DNA from: Viscum album | Taxonomy: Eukaryota > Streptophyta > Magnoliopsida > Santalales > Viscaceae | Assembly: GCA_963277665.1 (NCBI GenBank) | Contig: OY728159.1 | Span: forward strand, 1,019,049,343-1,019,113,342 | DNA length: 64,000 bases | Direction of reading: 5' to 3' | Shown: one piece after another, positions 14,304 to 24,142 of the stretch | Layout of the letters: each line of letters opens with the position of its first letter | Position numbering within the stretch: the stretch's first letter is position 1 | Translations under genes and position numbers: made by a program | Notes under the pieces: generated by a model | Database searches by the model: none | What the model saw: the letters and a program-made list of their open reading frames with translations, nothing else | What the model was told of the DNA's origin: nothing

Positions 14304-14390
14304 ACTATTTCCAGTTCCATGTGAAATGAAAAACATCAAAAATATAAATTAATTTGAAAAAAATAATTCTCAACATCTCGGGGTGTTACA
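9676..14390 (-). repeat. Element B 5' LTR
   Basis: Partner of 2477-7061. In plus orientation it begins TGTAGAGACCC and ends CGGGGTGTTACA. It holds the full palindrome CCAATGCATTGG (10531-10542), the 35-bp minisatellite (10222-10503) and AT microsatellites near 12540 and 14277. Divergence from its partner is clearly larger than that seen between the element E LTRs in the stretches I compared by eye, which suggests an older insertion. I did not compute a figure. Confidence 0.9.
10222..10503. repeat. 35-bp minisatellite in element B 5' LTR, about 8 copies
   Basis: Eight imperfect 35-bp units of the form TATTACTAAACTGAGTAACC followed by a CTCATTC-type tail. It corresponds to 3024-3302 in the other LTR and lies just before the CCAATGCATTGG palindrome in plus coordinates. 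Confidence 0.92.
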
Positions 14391-17380
14391 CTAACTATTT
14401 TAGGATGTTATACTTATACTCAAATGGATTAAAGGCCTTATTTATATTTTTATTATGGATAATACCCCTTTTATGGGTTGGATGGGAACCCATAAATGAC
14501 CCGTAGGCCCAAGGAACAAGGACCTATTGAACCGCAATACATGACCTAAAGGCCGAGAGGCATACCGTGCCCATTACATGACTCGTAGGCCCAACCCACT
14601 AGAACTAACCCTCCCAAACTTCTTCATCATTGATCAACTAGCTCCACACCTTGAATTTATGATCATCTAGAATTTCCCCAAACAAAGCTGCATGGTGCCT
14701 GGTCCCGATAGCGGTCGCCATACCCTCTCATTCTTCCAATCCTGTTAGCTCTATTTCTGGTGGATGCTACTATTGTTTCTTTGATCCTCTTCTAGGTTCT
14801 GTCCTGTGTGAACTGGGAAAATCCATGGTCTATGTGGCCAAGTACCTATGGCCTGAAGTCCTTTGATGACTCAAAGTCCCTTAAGACCTGTAGGAAAAAA
14901 CCGATAGCCCAAAGGCCCAAATCGGGTGAATAGTTCTGGCCTCTACAGTAACTGCTACAATAACTACTACAATACTACTACATTACCCATAAAATCTCCT
15001 CCACATGGTTTTGAAACCAGGTCTCTAGGATACCATGTAGGATCCCTTACCACTCAGGTACGGGATCATTGGAAGATGTTATACTTTTAGTCTAGAGTTT
15101 GGATCTTCCCAGAATGGGGATTCTCTTTTTCATGATCTTTAGGGGCTTTATTATTGGATATATATGGATTTCCCAATGATACATGAGATGGATGAACTCC
15201 TTTTCTTGGTGTTTTGGGATGGGTAGGTCTGTATTCACATCGAGGGAGATTATACACATGTTCTACCTCTAATTGATATTCTAGAGTAATTACATTAGAG
15301 TGGATTATAGCCAGTAAAGGGTTATTTTCCTATTTTTATTGGATCCACTGAAGGGATCTTATGTAATTTTCTACAAAAATGATAGCCTAGGTAGGGATGG
15401 GGTTAGAATTTTGGTTTCTTCTGTGGTTTTACATCCCCCAGTATACTTGGCTCTTACAACCTATTCCTATGGTTCCCAAACTAGATGAATGAAAAATGGG
15501 TTTATTTAAAAACTCATAGTCATATAGGGGATCCATTAAATGAATAAAATTAATGGAACTGAAGATCAACTCCTCTTCTGATGAGGACTTTTCCTGACAT
15601 GCCATTTTTTGGTGGTTCCATTTGGTGAGAGGGTTCCCATGCATTCATATATGAGGGAATAAAATATGAGAGGGTCATTAATAACTCTTTCCTTGACATA
15701 GGTTCATATTTCTTCAATTTCTCCCTACCTTTTTTTTCAAAACTCTTTTTAGAAGTTTGGATTTTATAGGTTGGAGGGGACAATGATGTTCGCTACCTTG
15801 AAACAGTAAATATTGTGGGAATATTTTGTGGTTTCAACTATTCTTGGTGAACACCATGAGTTCGATTGATTGTATTTCAAATCATCCAACAATGATACTT
15901 TTTTCCATCATTCTTATAACTTATTTGCACTCACCTCTCATCTTGGGGATAGTGGCGGAAACATACACAACTTACATTGGTGGCCTTCCCAACATTACTT
16001 TCTCATATTCTACATTTTTCTATAGGGTGCCTTTGAAGATGAAGCATTCTTGAATGGTGTGTCCCAGTATCTAGTTAAACTTTTAATAAAATGGATGATA
16101 GTACAGAAATATAGGGTTATCCCTTTTAATCTCTAGTAATAAGAGTGAATTATTTTCTATAGAGGCAATAAATTATCCATGAAAATTATCATCTTGGAAA
16201 GAATAAATTTATTCGTTTACTACTCAAATTATTATTTCCTAGGTCCCCTCCACTCATCCTATCAAGGGGGGTTAAATTTTAATCCCATGGGTGGTATACA
16301 ATATGATTTAGGTTTCATAGCTAGAGAATTTTGGGAGTCTGCATTATGTGTGATGGATGTCACCTCCATATTTCCTACTCTTTTCCTTGGGACAGGTGGA
16401 GTTATTCAGGACATCAACATCGATTGATGTATAGATTATTCCATTATTTGGGTGATGGAAGAGAAATCATGAAACCCATTTATATACATCACTAGGATGA
16501 GTGTAATTCATATCTAGTTGGGAAGGTTATCAGTATATAGAGAATGAATATCCCCCAGGGGAGTGGTCGGTTCAGGGAACAGGTCAACCCTTTCTATCTG
16601 AAAATGAAATTTGAGACACACTTTCTCTTTCAGTTTTGAATTTGAGAGGCCACTGATTTTCATATCTTGAATCATTGCTTTGAAATAAAAGAGTAATTTT
16701 TTATATAGATATTTCCATCATGTGATCGACTAAGCAGGAAAACTAGTGCAGCAATTGAAGGTTATCCCTTTCATGGTTCGTACAAAGAATATGAGTTTCA
16801 CTACTTCTTTTTTCTTGGGAGTTCTCATCAGGGGATCAAAATGGGACACATAGTGGTTCAAAAGTTTTTATGGGTCACCTAATCCATTGAATATCATAAA
16901 TATAGGAATCCTGAAGTTTAGAGGAGGTAGGGTGTCACTCACCCAGTCCGGGTATGTTTTCTTTTCTAGATGCACTAGTGCACGCCACTCCTCCACATCT
17001 TCCAACAATGTTTTCAATGGATTAATGGTGTTGATAAGCCCTTGATGAGTGTTTTTTTGTGCATGTTTCAGGAAATATGTGACAATGGGAAGGATCTGAT
17101 GTTCTATTTCTACCCCTATTTAAGATGGATATCTATTCGGGGATATCTTTTGAGGATCTTCCTGAACCTGCTTGAGATGTATCCTTAATGGAGGTAAATC
17201 TTGATTTTCATCCATGATTAGGTCTAGGTAACATGAAGGACTAGGTGCCAATTTGGGTGGGTGTCCTAGCCCTACTACAATTACTAGGATGAACATTTGT
17301 GTAGGTACAACTGTTTTAAGTGTACAATGATTCTCCACTCGTGGATCATATTTAGTATGATGGATACCTCATAACAGCTC
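14391..17380 (-). pseudogene. gag: Element A: gag and gag-protease linker, interrupted by the SINE-like insert
   Basis: Minus-strand Tat/Ogre-type gag, decayed. A start is visible at 17215 (MDENQDLPPL), where element E has MDQEYPPLP. The capsid core near 16940 reads FNGLGDP where E reads LNGLGDPEQQ, followed by a run like PKKKEVVKL. A cysteine-poor C-terminal segment near 16040 (GTHHSRMLHLQ) corresponds to GHPIQQCFVFK of E. The linker near 15700 has LSYFIPSY beside E's LEYFMPYP, and near 15230 NVITLEYQLEVE beside GTIILEDQLEVT. At 15090 GKIQTLD-stop-KYNI aligns with GKRIPLDQKYYV of E, and the frame is picked up again on the far side of the insert at 14391. Stops and frameshifts abound. Element C is inserted about 165 bp upstream of the gag start. 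Confidence 0.85.
14416..15074 (-). mobile_element. SINE-like insertion with tRNA-like head in element A
   Basis: This 659-bp insert is flanked by the 12-bp direct repeat GATGTTATACTT (14404-14415 and 15075-15086). Read on the minus strand, its start has an A-box-like TACCTGAGTGG and, about 40 bases on, a B-box-like GGTTTCAAAACC, the internal RNA polymerase III promoter of tRNA-derived SINEs. The 12-bp duplication lies in the coding sequence of element A (residues KYNI), and the A reading continues past it, so this is a true insertion. Near its 3' end a GGCCTACGGGTCAT-like motif occurs about three times. It is long for a plant SINE and I see no clear A- or T-rich tail, so another retroposon type is possible. 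Confidence 0.6.
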
Positions 17381-19112
17381 TGTAGCAACCCATAGTCGAA
17401 TTTTTGGGTAAAATTTAAGTACTCTTTAAATAAATAATGTATTTTATGAAATCATAATAACCCAATATTGATGTAATAAATTAATATTAAAATAATTTTC
17501 ATCCAATATATGTTTTACCTTTAAAATAATGTGATTTTAGGTTAGTTTTATTTATTTTACACAGCCTTAGTGGACCCTCCAAGACTTATAAAACATTTTA
17601 ACATTGTAAAATGATTTCCTTGAGAGTTTGACTCACCTCCACATAATAAAGCCTAATATTTTAATATGTTTTGACATTGACCATATAAAATAATGTTTTT
17701 CACTCCAATTTGGAATAAACCATGGGAAAAACCATATAATGGTTTGTGGTTTTGATTAGTTTAATGTGTGGTGTCCAAAACCTAAATAATAAAGAATTAC
17801 CTCTCTTATCCAATATAACCCCCACTCAATATCTCATTCCTCTTCATTCAAACTAGTTTTAGATATACAAAACCCTACCCTCCTATCTCTAGAATCCTAA
17901 ATAGGCACCCCAAGCTCCCAATAATCCTCTCTCAAGCCTCTCCTAATCCTTTGGGATCACATTTCCACGGGATTTCTTCCTCTCTCATTTTTGTACAAGT
18001 TTCTTTATATTGCTATACCCTTGTATTTTAAATTAAAAATATTTGGGTATGATTTAGAACCTCCCCTACACTTTCCTAGTTATTTTTGAATGATTAGATA
18101 CCTCTTTATCTCTTGTTAATTCCTCCCATGTACACCTATTACCATGCTGAAATTCCGTAAGGAATTTCTATCTTCTCATTTACATTCAACAAATTCTTTT
18201 ATATTATGCATCTAAATTCCATTACATATGTTGGGAAATGTATCTATATTACTCCCATTACTTTCCATTTTATGTACATATGATTAGATACCCTTTTCTC
18301 TCTCATCAGTCATTTTTATGAATTATTATATCACGCCATTATACTACCGAAATCACACCATGATTTTACAAGACAAAGTCATTGTGTAGTGAATACCTTG
18401 CTCATTTCTCTATCAATGGTATTCACTATTATAAACATTTACTTATTGATTATAGAGTTTCATGTATTTATTCTACATTCTTTTATTGTGTAATAAATGA
18501 TGGTGTTGAATGATTCCACGTTGTATGATCCATGTGGCACACTTATGTATGAAATGAAATGATTAAAAGGGTGCCCCCTGATAGTGCTCCAATGCATTAG
18601 GTAAAGACTAGTATCATGATATTTCATGTGAAATGAGGGTTTAATTATTATAATTCATGTTAAATAAGGTTTTACTCATGATCCAAGTGAAATGAGCCTT
18701 GGCTCATTCTAATATTATGTGAAATGTTACTTCCACATTTCCATGTTATGATAATCATGATATATCATGACTTTCTGTTCATGTTTCTCTTATGCTCCAT
18801 TGATATTCATATTTCCCAAACATGTAATATATTCTTCATGTTATTCATTTTTTACTCCCTTATTGGGATTTATAGCTCACATTTTTCACATGTATGTCCT
18901 TAGGTTATCACATTCAATTCTAGGTATGAGAGAATGTTGTGGTCATGTGAAGGAAGTTTTCAATAAAGATGTTGTATTTTTATGTATTAGTTTGTCATTT
19001 AATGTCCATAATTTCCTAATACACTATACCTCTCAATCTTTAGAGTTTTCTTAAGTTCATGTTTTTGTAATAAATCATGTTTAATTGTATAATAAATAGT
19101 AGAGTTGTTATA
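17381..19112 (+). repeat. Element C 5' LTR (shorter copy)
   Basis: Begins TGTAGCAACCC and ends GTTGTTATA, immediately before the PBS. It matches 25057-26782 along its length but lacks the roughly 900 bp that stand at the start of the 3' LTR (24153-25056). It contains the near-palindrome CCAATGCATTAG (18589-18600), followed by degenerate repeats of about 30 bp with an AATGAGGGTTT or similar core. Confidence 0.88.
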
Positions 19113-19114
19113 AT

Positions 19115-19125
19115 TGGTATCAGAG
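19115..19125 (+). other. Element C primer-binding site (initiator-Met tRNA)
   Basis: TGGTATCAGAGG follows the LTR after a two-base spacer. It matches the complement of the initiator-Met tRNA 3' end except at the last base shown. Confidence 0.9.
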
Positions 19126-19780
19126 GATATGTTTTGTTATGTTTTGGGATGAGGATTAGAAAATCCTGGTAAAAGAATTGGGGATAAGACCATGTATAAT
19201 AAAAATATCCCTTAATTTTTTTGAGTATTATGTAAGTGGTTTATCAAGGAAATACATCCCTATCTTAATACGATCAAGTAGAGGTGGCTTTGTCACAGAT
19301 GTATCTAGGGGTAAAACACGAAATCACCACTTTGAGCTAGACTTGAATGCGAATGGGTGCACGATTATGGGACTTGATTACCTCTTGGATACAAAACTAC
19401 CATGGTATATTCTTTAGTAAATTCATAATCTTATTATGAGCCATTATTAAAAGTAATTAAAAAAATTACCCTTATAATATATATTGGGAAGTAGATCATG
19501 GATAACATAGATTGAAGCCTATAAATTCATAAGTTAAGGAAATAAAAGTAATTTAAAATTCATTAATTTTTTTCATTGGATTACCCTTTATGTGTTACCC
19601 CTAACATTCATATTATTCTAGGCAATGGCCGGTAATATGAGGAATTGGGCTAATAACTGATGCAAGATCAATGTGAGGACTATTCTACTGAGATGCTCAA
19701 TCTGATGGGAATGGGAATCTCAAACTTTGTCATGACACTCTCTCAGTTAACTCATGTTCGGAATAGAAACATGGTTCAAT
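19126..19780 (+). other. Element C leader between PBS and gag core
   Basis: A plus-strand ORF of 79 codons at 19178-19417 has no motif I recognise, and its protein does not resemble gag. A possible gag start lies at 19625 (MAGN...), followed by stops. The stretch is best read as the decayed leader and N-terminus of gag. Confidence 0.45.
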
Positions 19781-20720
19781 AAGAACATTAAACAACCCCC
19801 CCCCCCCACCCAAGAAATAGAAAGTCACAATCGAGTGCTTCATGAGACAAAGTAATCCTACTTTTAATGGATCATTTGATCCCTCAATCGTAGAACAATG
19901 GATCAATTCCATTGAGAATATCTTCTCCATCCTTTAATGTTCTAAAAAAGATAAGGTACTTCTGGCTTCTTATCATTTAGATGTTGAAGATTATCAATGG
20001 TAGACATTGATCAAAAATAAGAGTCCTTTGGAGGATATTGAGGGGTTGTAATGGTTGTATTTAAAGAAAAAAATAGATAAATATTTTCATCGCACCCTCT
20101 GACTTAAGATGGAATGGGACTTCCATGCCCTTAAGAAGAAAGACAACGAATTCATCTGAGTGCATGAGGAAATCTTCAAAAGTCTTACATGATATGCCTC
20201 TGAATTTGCCGTTACACCCAAATACAAGTTTGACCACTTCTTTGGTGGGATAAAACCTAGCCTACGGAAATCCCTAGTGATTTGTGACTTCGAGAGATAT
20301 GAGAAAATTTTTTGATGTGCCCTCAAAGTCTAAATGGAGATCAAAGAATCTCAGGGGTGTGATGTGGATAAGAAGCGTAAGGTGAACTTTAATTCTGGAA
20401 TTCTGATGGATAAATCCAATAGTGCTAAGAAAATCCAGCACCCCACATTCCAAATTTGAGGAAAGAAGAACACTAGAATTTGCCTAAAGGTGATAAGGAA
20501 ATGCTTTTGGTTTTGAAGATAAGGGCATCTGGGAATTAACTGTTGACAAGAAAAACTCACAGCTGTGATAGAGGATAGAAACACTCTGTTTGACCCTCAA
20601 TGCATTGTTCATTCCTTCAACTGCAAATAATTGAGGCACTTTGCAAACCAGTGCCCAAAGACAAGGGTTTTCAGATGCAACCAACAACCTCCAAGGTAGA
20701 AAGGGTGATCTTTTTCTATC
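19781..20720 (+). pseudogene. gag: Element C gag
   Basis: The capsid domain of a Ty3/gypsy Gag is readable between stops. FNGSSDPSIVEQWINSIE (about 19862-19915) and DKVLLASYHLDVEDYQWW (about 19950-20003) are typical of chromovirus gag. The nucleocapsid knuckle at about 20608-20655 is damaged: the first Cys position reads Ser (HSFNC) and a stop falls inside, leaving FANQCPK as its end. A run of 12 C bases (19796-19807) lies at the N-terminal side and probably reflects slippage. Confidence 0.82.
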
Positions 20721-21180
20721 ACTACCATCGAAGTTAACCCCGACAATGAAGTTTTGATAGGTATACTAGTTATTCATTCAAGAATAGAGAACGTACATTT
20801 TGATTCTGCTTCTTTGAATTCTTTTATATCCCGAAATTATAGTAGAATAATCACCACAAATCATGGATGTAAAGATGTCGGTGACAATGATAAATGGAGA
20901 AATCATTGCATCCCATGAATATAACTCATCTCCTATCATAATTTGTGGATTTAACTTCCCAACAACCCTCTCCATACTCACTCTGGTGGAATTTTAGGAA
21001 ATTATTCGTATAGATTGTATTTCCTTATATAAATCCAACGTAAATTTCCATGAGAGGGAAATCACTCTCCATATGAAGAATCGAACCACGATTCTATACA
21101 AGTCCAAGGAGGAGGATAATATTATATATCACCATCATCTCAAGCATGGATATTACTGCCTGATGAGCATTCATATCTTT
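20721..21180 (+). pseudogene. Element C protease
   Basis: The segment HFDSASLNSFIS (about 20797-20832) corresponds to the D-S/T-G active-site region of the retroviral-type aspartic protease, with Ala in place of the Gly. The rest of the domain is broken by frame changes. It lies between gag and RT as expected. Confidence 0.65.
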
Positions 21181-21185
21181 CTTAG

Positions 21186-22110
21186 ATGATTGAGTCTGAG
21201 GAAGAAACCATCCTTGAAGACATGGATGTTGTGAGGGAATTCGCTGAAGTGTTTCCCAAGGAATTTTCTGGTCTTCCTCCTAGAAGAGATGTTAAATTCT
21301 CAATTGATCTTATACCTCGGGCATTTCCAAAATCCAAGACTCCTTATAAAATATTTTTTGTGGAGCTTTAGGAGCTGAAGAAACAATTACAAGAGAATCT
21401 AGATAAAGGTTTTATATGCCCATGTACTTCACCATGGGGTGAACCAGTCCTCTTCATCAAGAAGAAGGGTGAGTCAATGTGCCTTTACATTGATTATCGT
21501 GATCTAAAAAATCATGATAAAGAAAAAGTATATTATTCCATAAATTTATGACATGTTTGATCAACTATGTGGATCACAATACTTCTACAAGGTGGATATA
21601 TGGTCTAGATATTACCAAGTAATGTAGAAAAATGAAGATATAACCAATACTGCTTTTTGTATAAGATATGGGCACTATGAATTTATAGTAATGCCTTTAG
21701 GACTCACTAATGCTCTAGAAATCTTCAGAGACTTAATGAATAGTGACTTCAGATATTACCTCAACAAATTTATGGAATTATTTTTTGATGATATTATAAT
21801 ATGCTCTAAAACCAAGTATGAGCATAAGGAGTATCTAATAACTATACTACAAACCTCGTGAAAGGATAAGATCTATGAAAAGTACAGCAACTGTGAGTTT
21901 TGGTTGAAGGAGGTCTCATTCTTGGGTCATATCATCACAATCAATGAGATATCTATTAATACCTCCAAGATAGCTACAATTGAGTGATGGATGAGGCAAA
22001 AATTGTTAATGGATATTCGTAGCTTCCTGGGGTTAACAGGATTTTATCACTGATTTTTGAGATATTTTTCATGATTGTCCAACCCTCTTACCAAGATAAC
22101 TCGGAAGGGA
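21186..22110 (+). pseudogene. pol: Element C reverse transcriptase
   Basis: It starts with the usual linker (VFPKEFSGLPPRRDVKFSID, 21255-21314) and continues with [18 protein letters not shown] and [10 protein letters not shown] (about 21420-21510), classic Ty3/gypsy RT blocks. The catalytic box reads FFDD (21781-21792) followed by IIICSKT, where active relatives have YVDD. FLGHIIT and FLGLTGFY follow further on. At least six frame changes or stops make it inactive. Confidence 0.85.
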
Positions 22111-22620
22111 GTAAAGTTTTCTTAGAGTGATGAATACAAAGAGAGCTTCAAGGATTTGAATCGGGGGCTTATCATTGTGACAGTGCTCACACTAATCACA
22201 AGTGTAGAACTTTTTGTGGTATTTAGTGATGCTTTGAAGAAGGGCCTTGGTTGTGTATTGATGCAAAATGAAAAATTCATTACCTATGCTTCAAAGAAAT
22301 TGAAAGTTCATAAGAAAAACTTTTCAACAATGATCTTCAGTTGGATGAAGTAATCTTTGCTTTGAAATTTGGTGATATTACCTTTTTGAGTAAAAGTATG
22401 AAATATATATATCACAAAAGACTCAAGTATATATTCACACAGAAAGAGTTGAATATACACCAACGAAGATGGTTAGATCTGATCAAAGACTATGACTACT
22501 CAATTCACTACCATATGGGGAAAGTGAATAAGGTGTTGGATGCTCTAAGTATAAAGGACCAAGAGATTATATCATTGATGAGAATTGAAAAGGATCAAAT
22601 CTTCATAGATTTAATGTAGG
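22111..22620 (+). pseudogene. Element C RNase H
   Basis: VVFSDALKKGLGCVLMQ (about 22213-22263) is the RNase H start, where relatives have SDAS. FITYASKKLKVHKKNF follows, then RRWLDLIKDYDYSIHYHMGK and the DALS sequence that closes the domain. Two overlapping frames (22156-22353 and 22341-22619) show a frameshift in the middle. Confidence 0.85.
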
Positions 22621-22829
22621 TGGAAAAGGTAATCATAAATAAGGTAACATCATCAATCCTTTCACAAATGATTGCTCAACCATATCTCTTGAAAATTTTA
22701 AAGAATGATGTGGGAATTTAGAAGAAAGTAGAAACTATCAGAAAATGGAAATCCTCAGAGGTCAATGTTAAATATGAAGGAATTTTGACATTTGGGAAAA
22801 GACTATGCATTAAATCAAGTCCATAGTTG

Positions 22830-23520
22830 AAGGGAAAACATTTGGATGATGCACATAGTTTAAATGTTTCCATTCACCCAAGAAACAAAAAGATGTAATG
22901 AGATCTCTGAGGGCATTATTGGTGGGATAACATGAATAAGGAGATCGCTAAGTATACATCAAAGTGCTTGGTATGTCAGCAAGTAAAGGCTAAGAGGATA
23001 AATTATAAGGGGTTGTTGCAACCATTACCCATACCAATGTGTAAATGGGAGAACATCACCATGGATTTTGTCATTAGACTTTTAAAGACATCCAAAGGAA
23101 ACAATTCTATCTGAGCTATTGTGGCTCCTCTTACAAAGACTGCACGCTTCATTTCTATTTGAGAGGATTTCTCATTTGATCAACTGTCATGGATATATAT
23201 CAGAGAAGTGGTAAGGATGTATTGAGAACCACTAACTATTGTATTCGATCGAGATCTAAGATTCGCCTATATGTTCTAGAAGAGTCTTCAACATGATCTG
23301 AATACTGAGTTGAACTTCTATACGTCTTATCATCCTCAAACTAAGGGAAAATCTGGGCAAACTATCCAAACACTTAAGGACATGTTGATATCATGCTCAA
23401 TGGACTTCAAAGGACGATGGGATAAACATCTTCTTCAAGTTGAGTTATCTTACAAAAATAGTTTCCACTCCAGCATCCAAATGGATCTATTTGAATCTCT
23501 TTATGGGAATAGGTGAAGAA
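22830..23520 (+). pseudogene. Element C integrase
   Basis: The zinc-finger part ends CLVCQQVKAKR (about 22968-23000). The catalytic core has MDFVIRL (first Asp, about 23061), FDRDLRF (second Asp, about 23247) and then YHPQTKGKSGQTIQTLKDML (about 23328-23388). Family members have SER where this copy has SGQ, so the third catalytic Glu of the DDE triad is missing. Stops separate the pieces. Confidence 0.87.
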
Positions 23521-23649
23521 CTCCGGCATGTTGGGATGAAGTTGGGGATCAAAAACTCCTAGGTCCAGAAATGGTCGAAGAAATTGTGGAGAAGGTTAAG
23601 ACCATCTAACAACACATTAAAGCTGCTCAGAGTTGAAAAAAGATCTATA

Positions 23650-24120
23650 CTAATTATCATCAATGATACCTAGTGTTTAAAGTTTTAGAGATGGTATTTC
23701 TCTACATATCACCTTGGAAGAGAGTTATGAGATTTTGGAAGGGAAAGCTTATTCCAAGGTACATCGGCCCTTTTGAGATCCTTGATAACATTGGAGTTGT
23801 GGCATATCAACTAGAACTCCCATTGAACCTATCTCAACTATATGATGTATTCCATTTTTCACTATTGAAGAAGTACATAACTAACCCATCACATGTACAC
23901 AATCCAAAGGGGGTACCATTGGAGAATGAACACTCCTATGAATAGAAGTCAGTGATGATCTTAGATCATAGGGAAAAAGTTCTATAAAATAACACAATTC
24001 CCCACATCAAGGTGTTGTGGAAAACCCGAAAGTTTAAAGAAGAAATGTGGGAATTGTAGGAAGTGATGAAGAAGAGTTACCATCATCTATTTTAGTTTGG
24101 GAAAAATAAATTTTGAGGGA
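23650..24120 (+). pseudogene. Element C integrase C-terminus and chromodomain
   Basis: GPFEILDNIGVVAYQLELP (about 23769-23825) is the GPY/F module. YDVFHFSLLKKYITNPSHV follows, then LDHREKVL and IPHIKVLWKT..FKEEMWE (about 23960-24050), which is the chromodomain form of Tekay/Del-like chromoviruses. In this group the chromodomain is thought to steer insertion to marked chromatin. Several stops are present. Confidence 0.85.
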
Positions 24121-24130
24121 TGAATTTATT

Positions 24131-24140
24131 AAGGGGGAAT
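24131..24140 (+). other. Element C polypurine tract
   Basis: AAGGGGGAAT directly precedes TTGTAACGACC. It is the plus-strand primer and sets the start of the 3' LTR at 24143. Confidence 0.88.
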
Positions 24141-24142
24141 AT

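Larger units (their letters stand above)
2477..14390 (-). mobile_element. Element B: long-LTR, non-autonomous chromovirus-like retrotransposon
   Basis: This 11.9 kb element has two direct repeats of 4585 and 4715 bp flanking a 2614-bp interior. Orientation is minus: the LTRs start TGTAACACCC on that strand, a purine tract (AATGGGGG) abuts one LTR, and a primer site complementary to initiator-Met tRNA abuts the other. The interior keeps gag zinc knuckles, but I find no protease, RT, RNase H or integrase. It is therefore a LARD or TR-GAG type element that needed enzymes supplied in trans. It sits inside the protease part of element A, whose reading resumes on the other side. The flanking 5-mers (CTAGA at 2472, CTAAC at 14391) match at only 3 of 5 bases, so the target duplication is decayed. 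Family placement near Tekay/Del rests on LTR ends, PBS and tract. Confidence 0.88.

Noticed and set aside
15010..15074. tRNA gene on the minus strand
   Set aside because: A- and B-box-like words are present, but no cloverleaf with acceptor stem can be drawn, and the insert is flanked by a target duplication.
19178..19417. Possible small host gene (79 codons)
   Set aside because: It lies in the leader of element C between PBS and gag, with no motif or conserved context.
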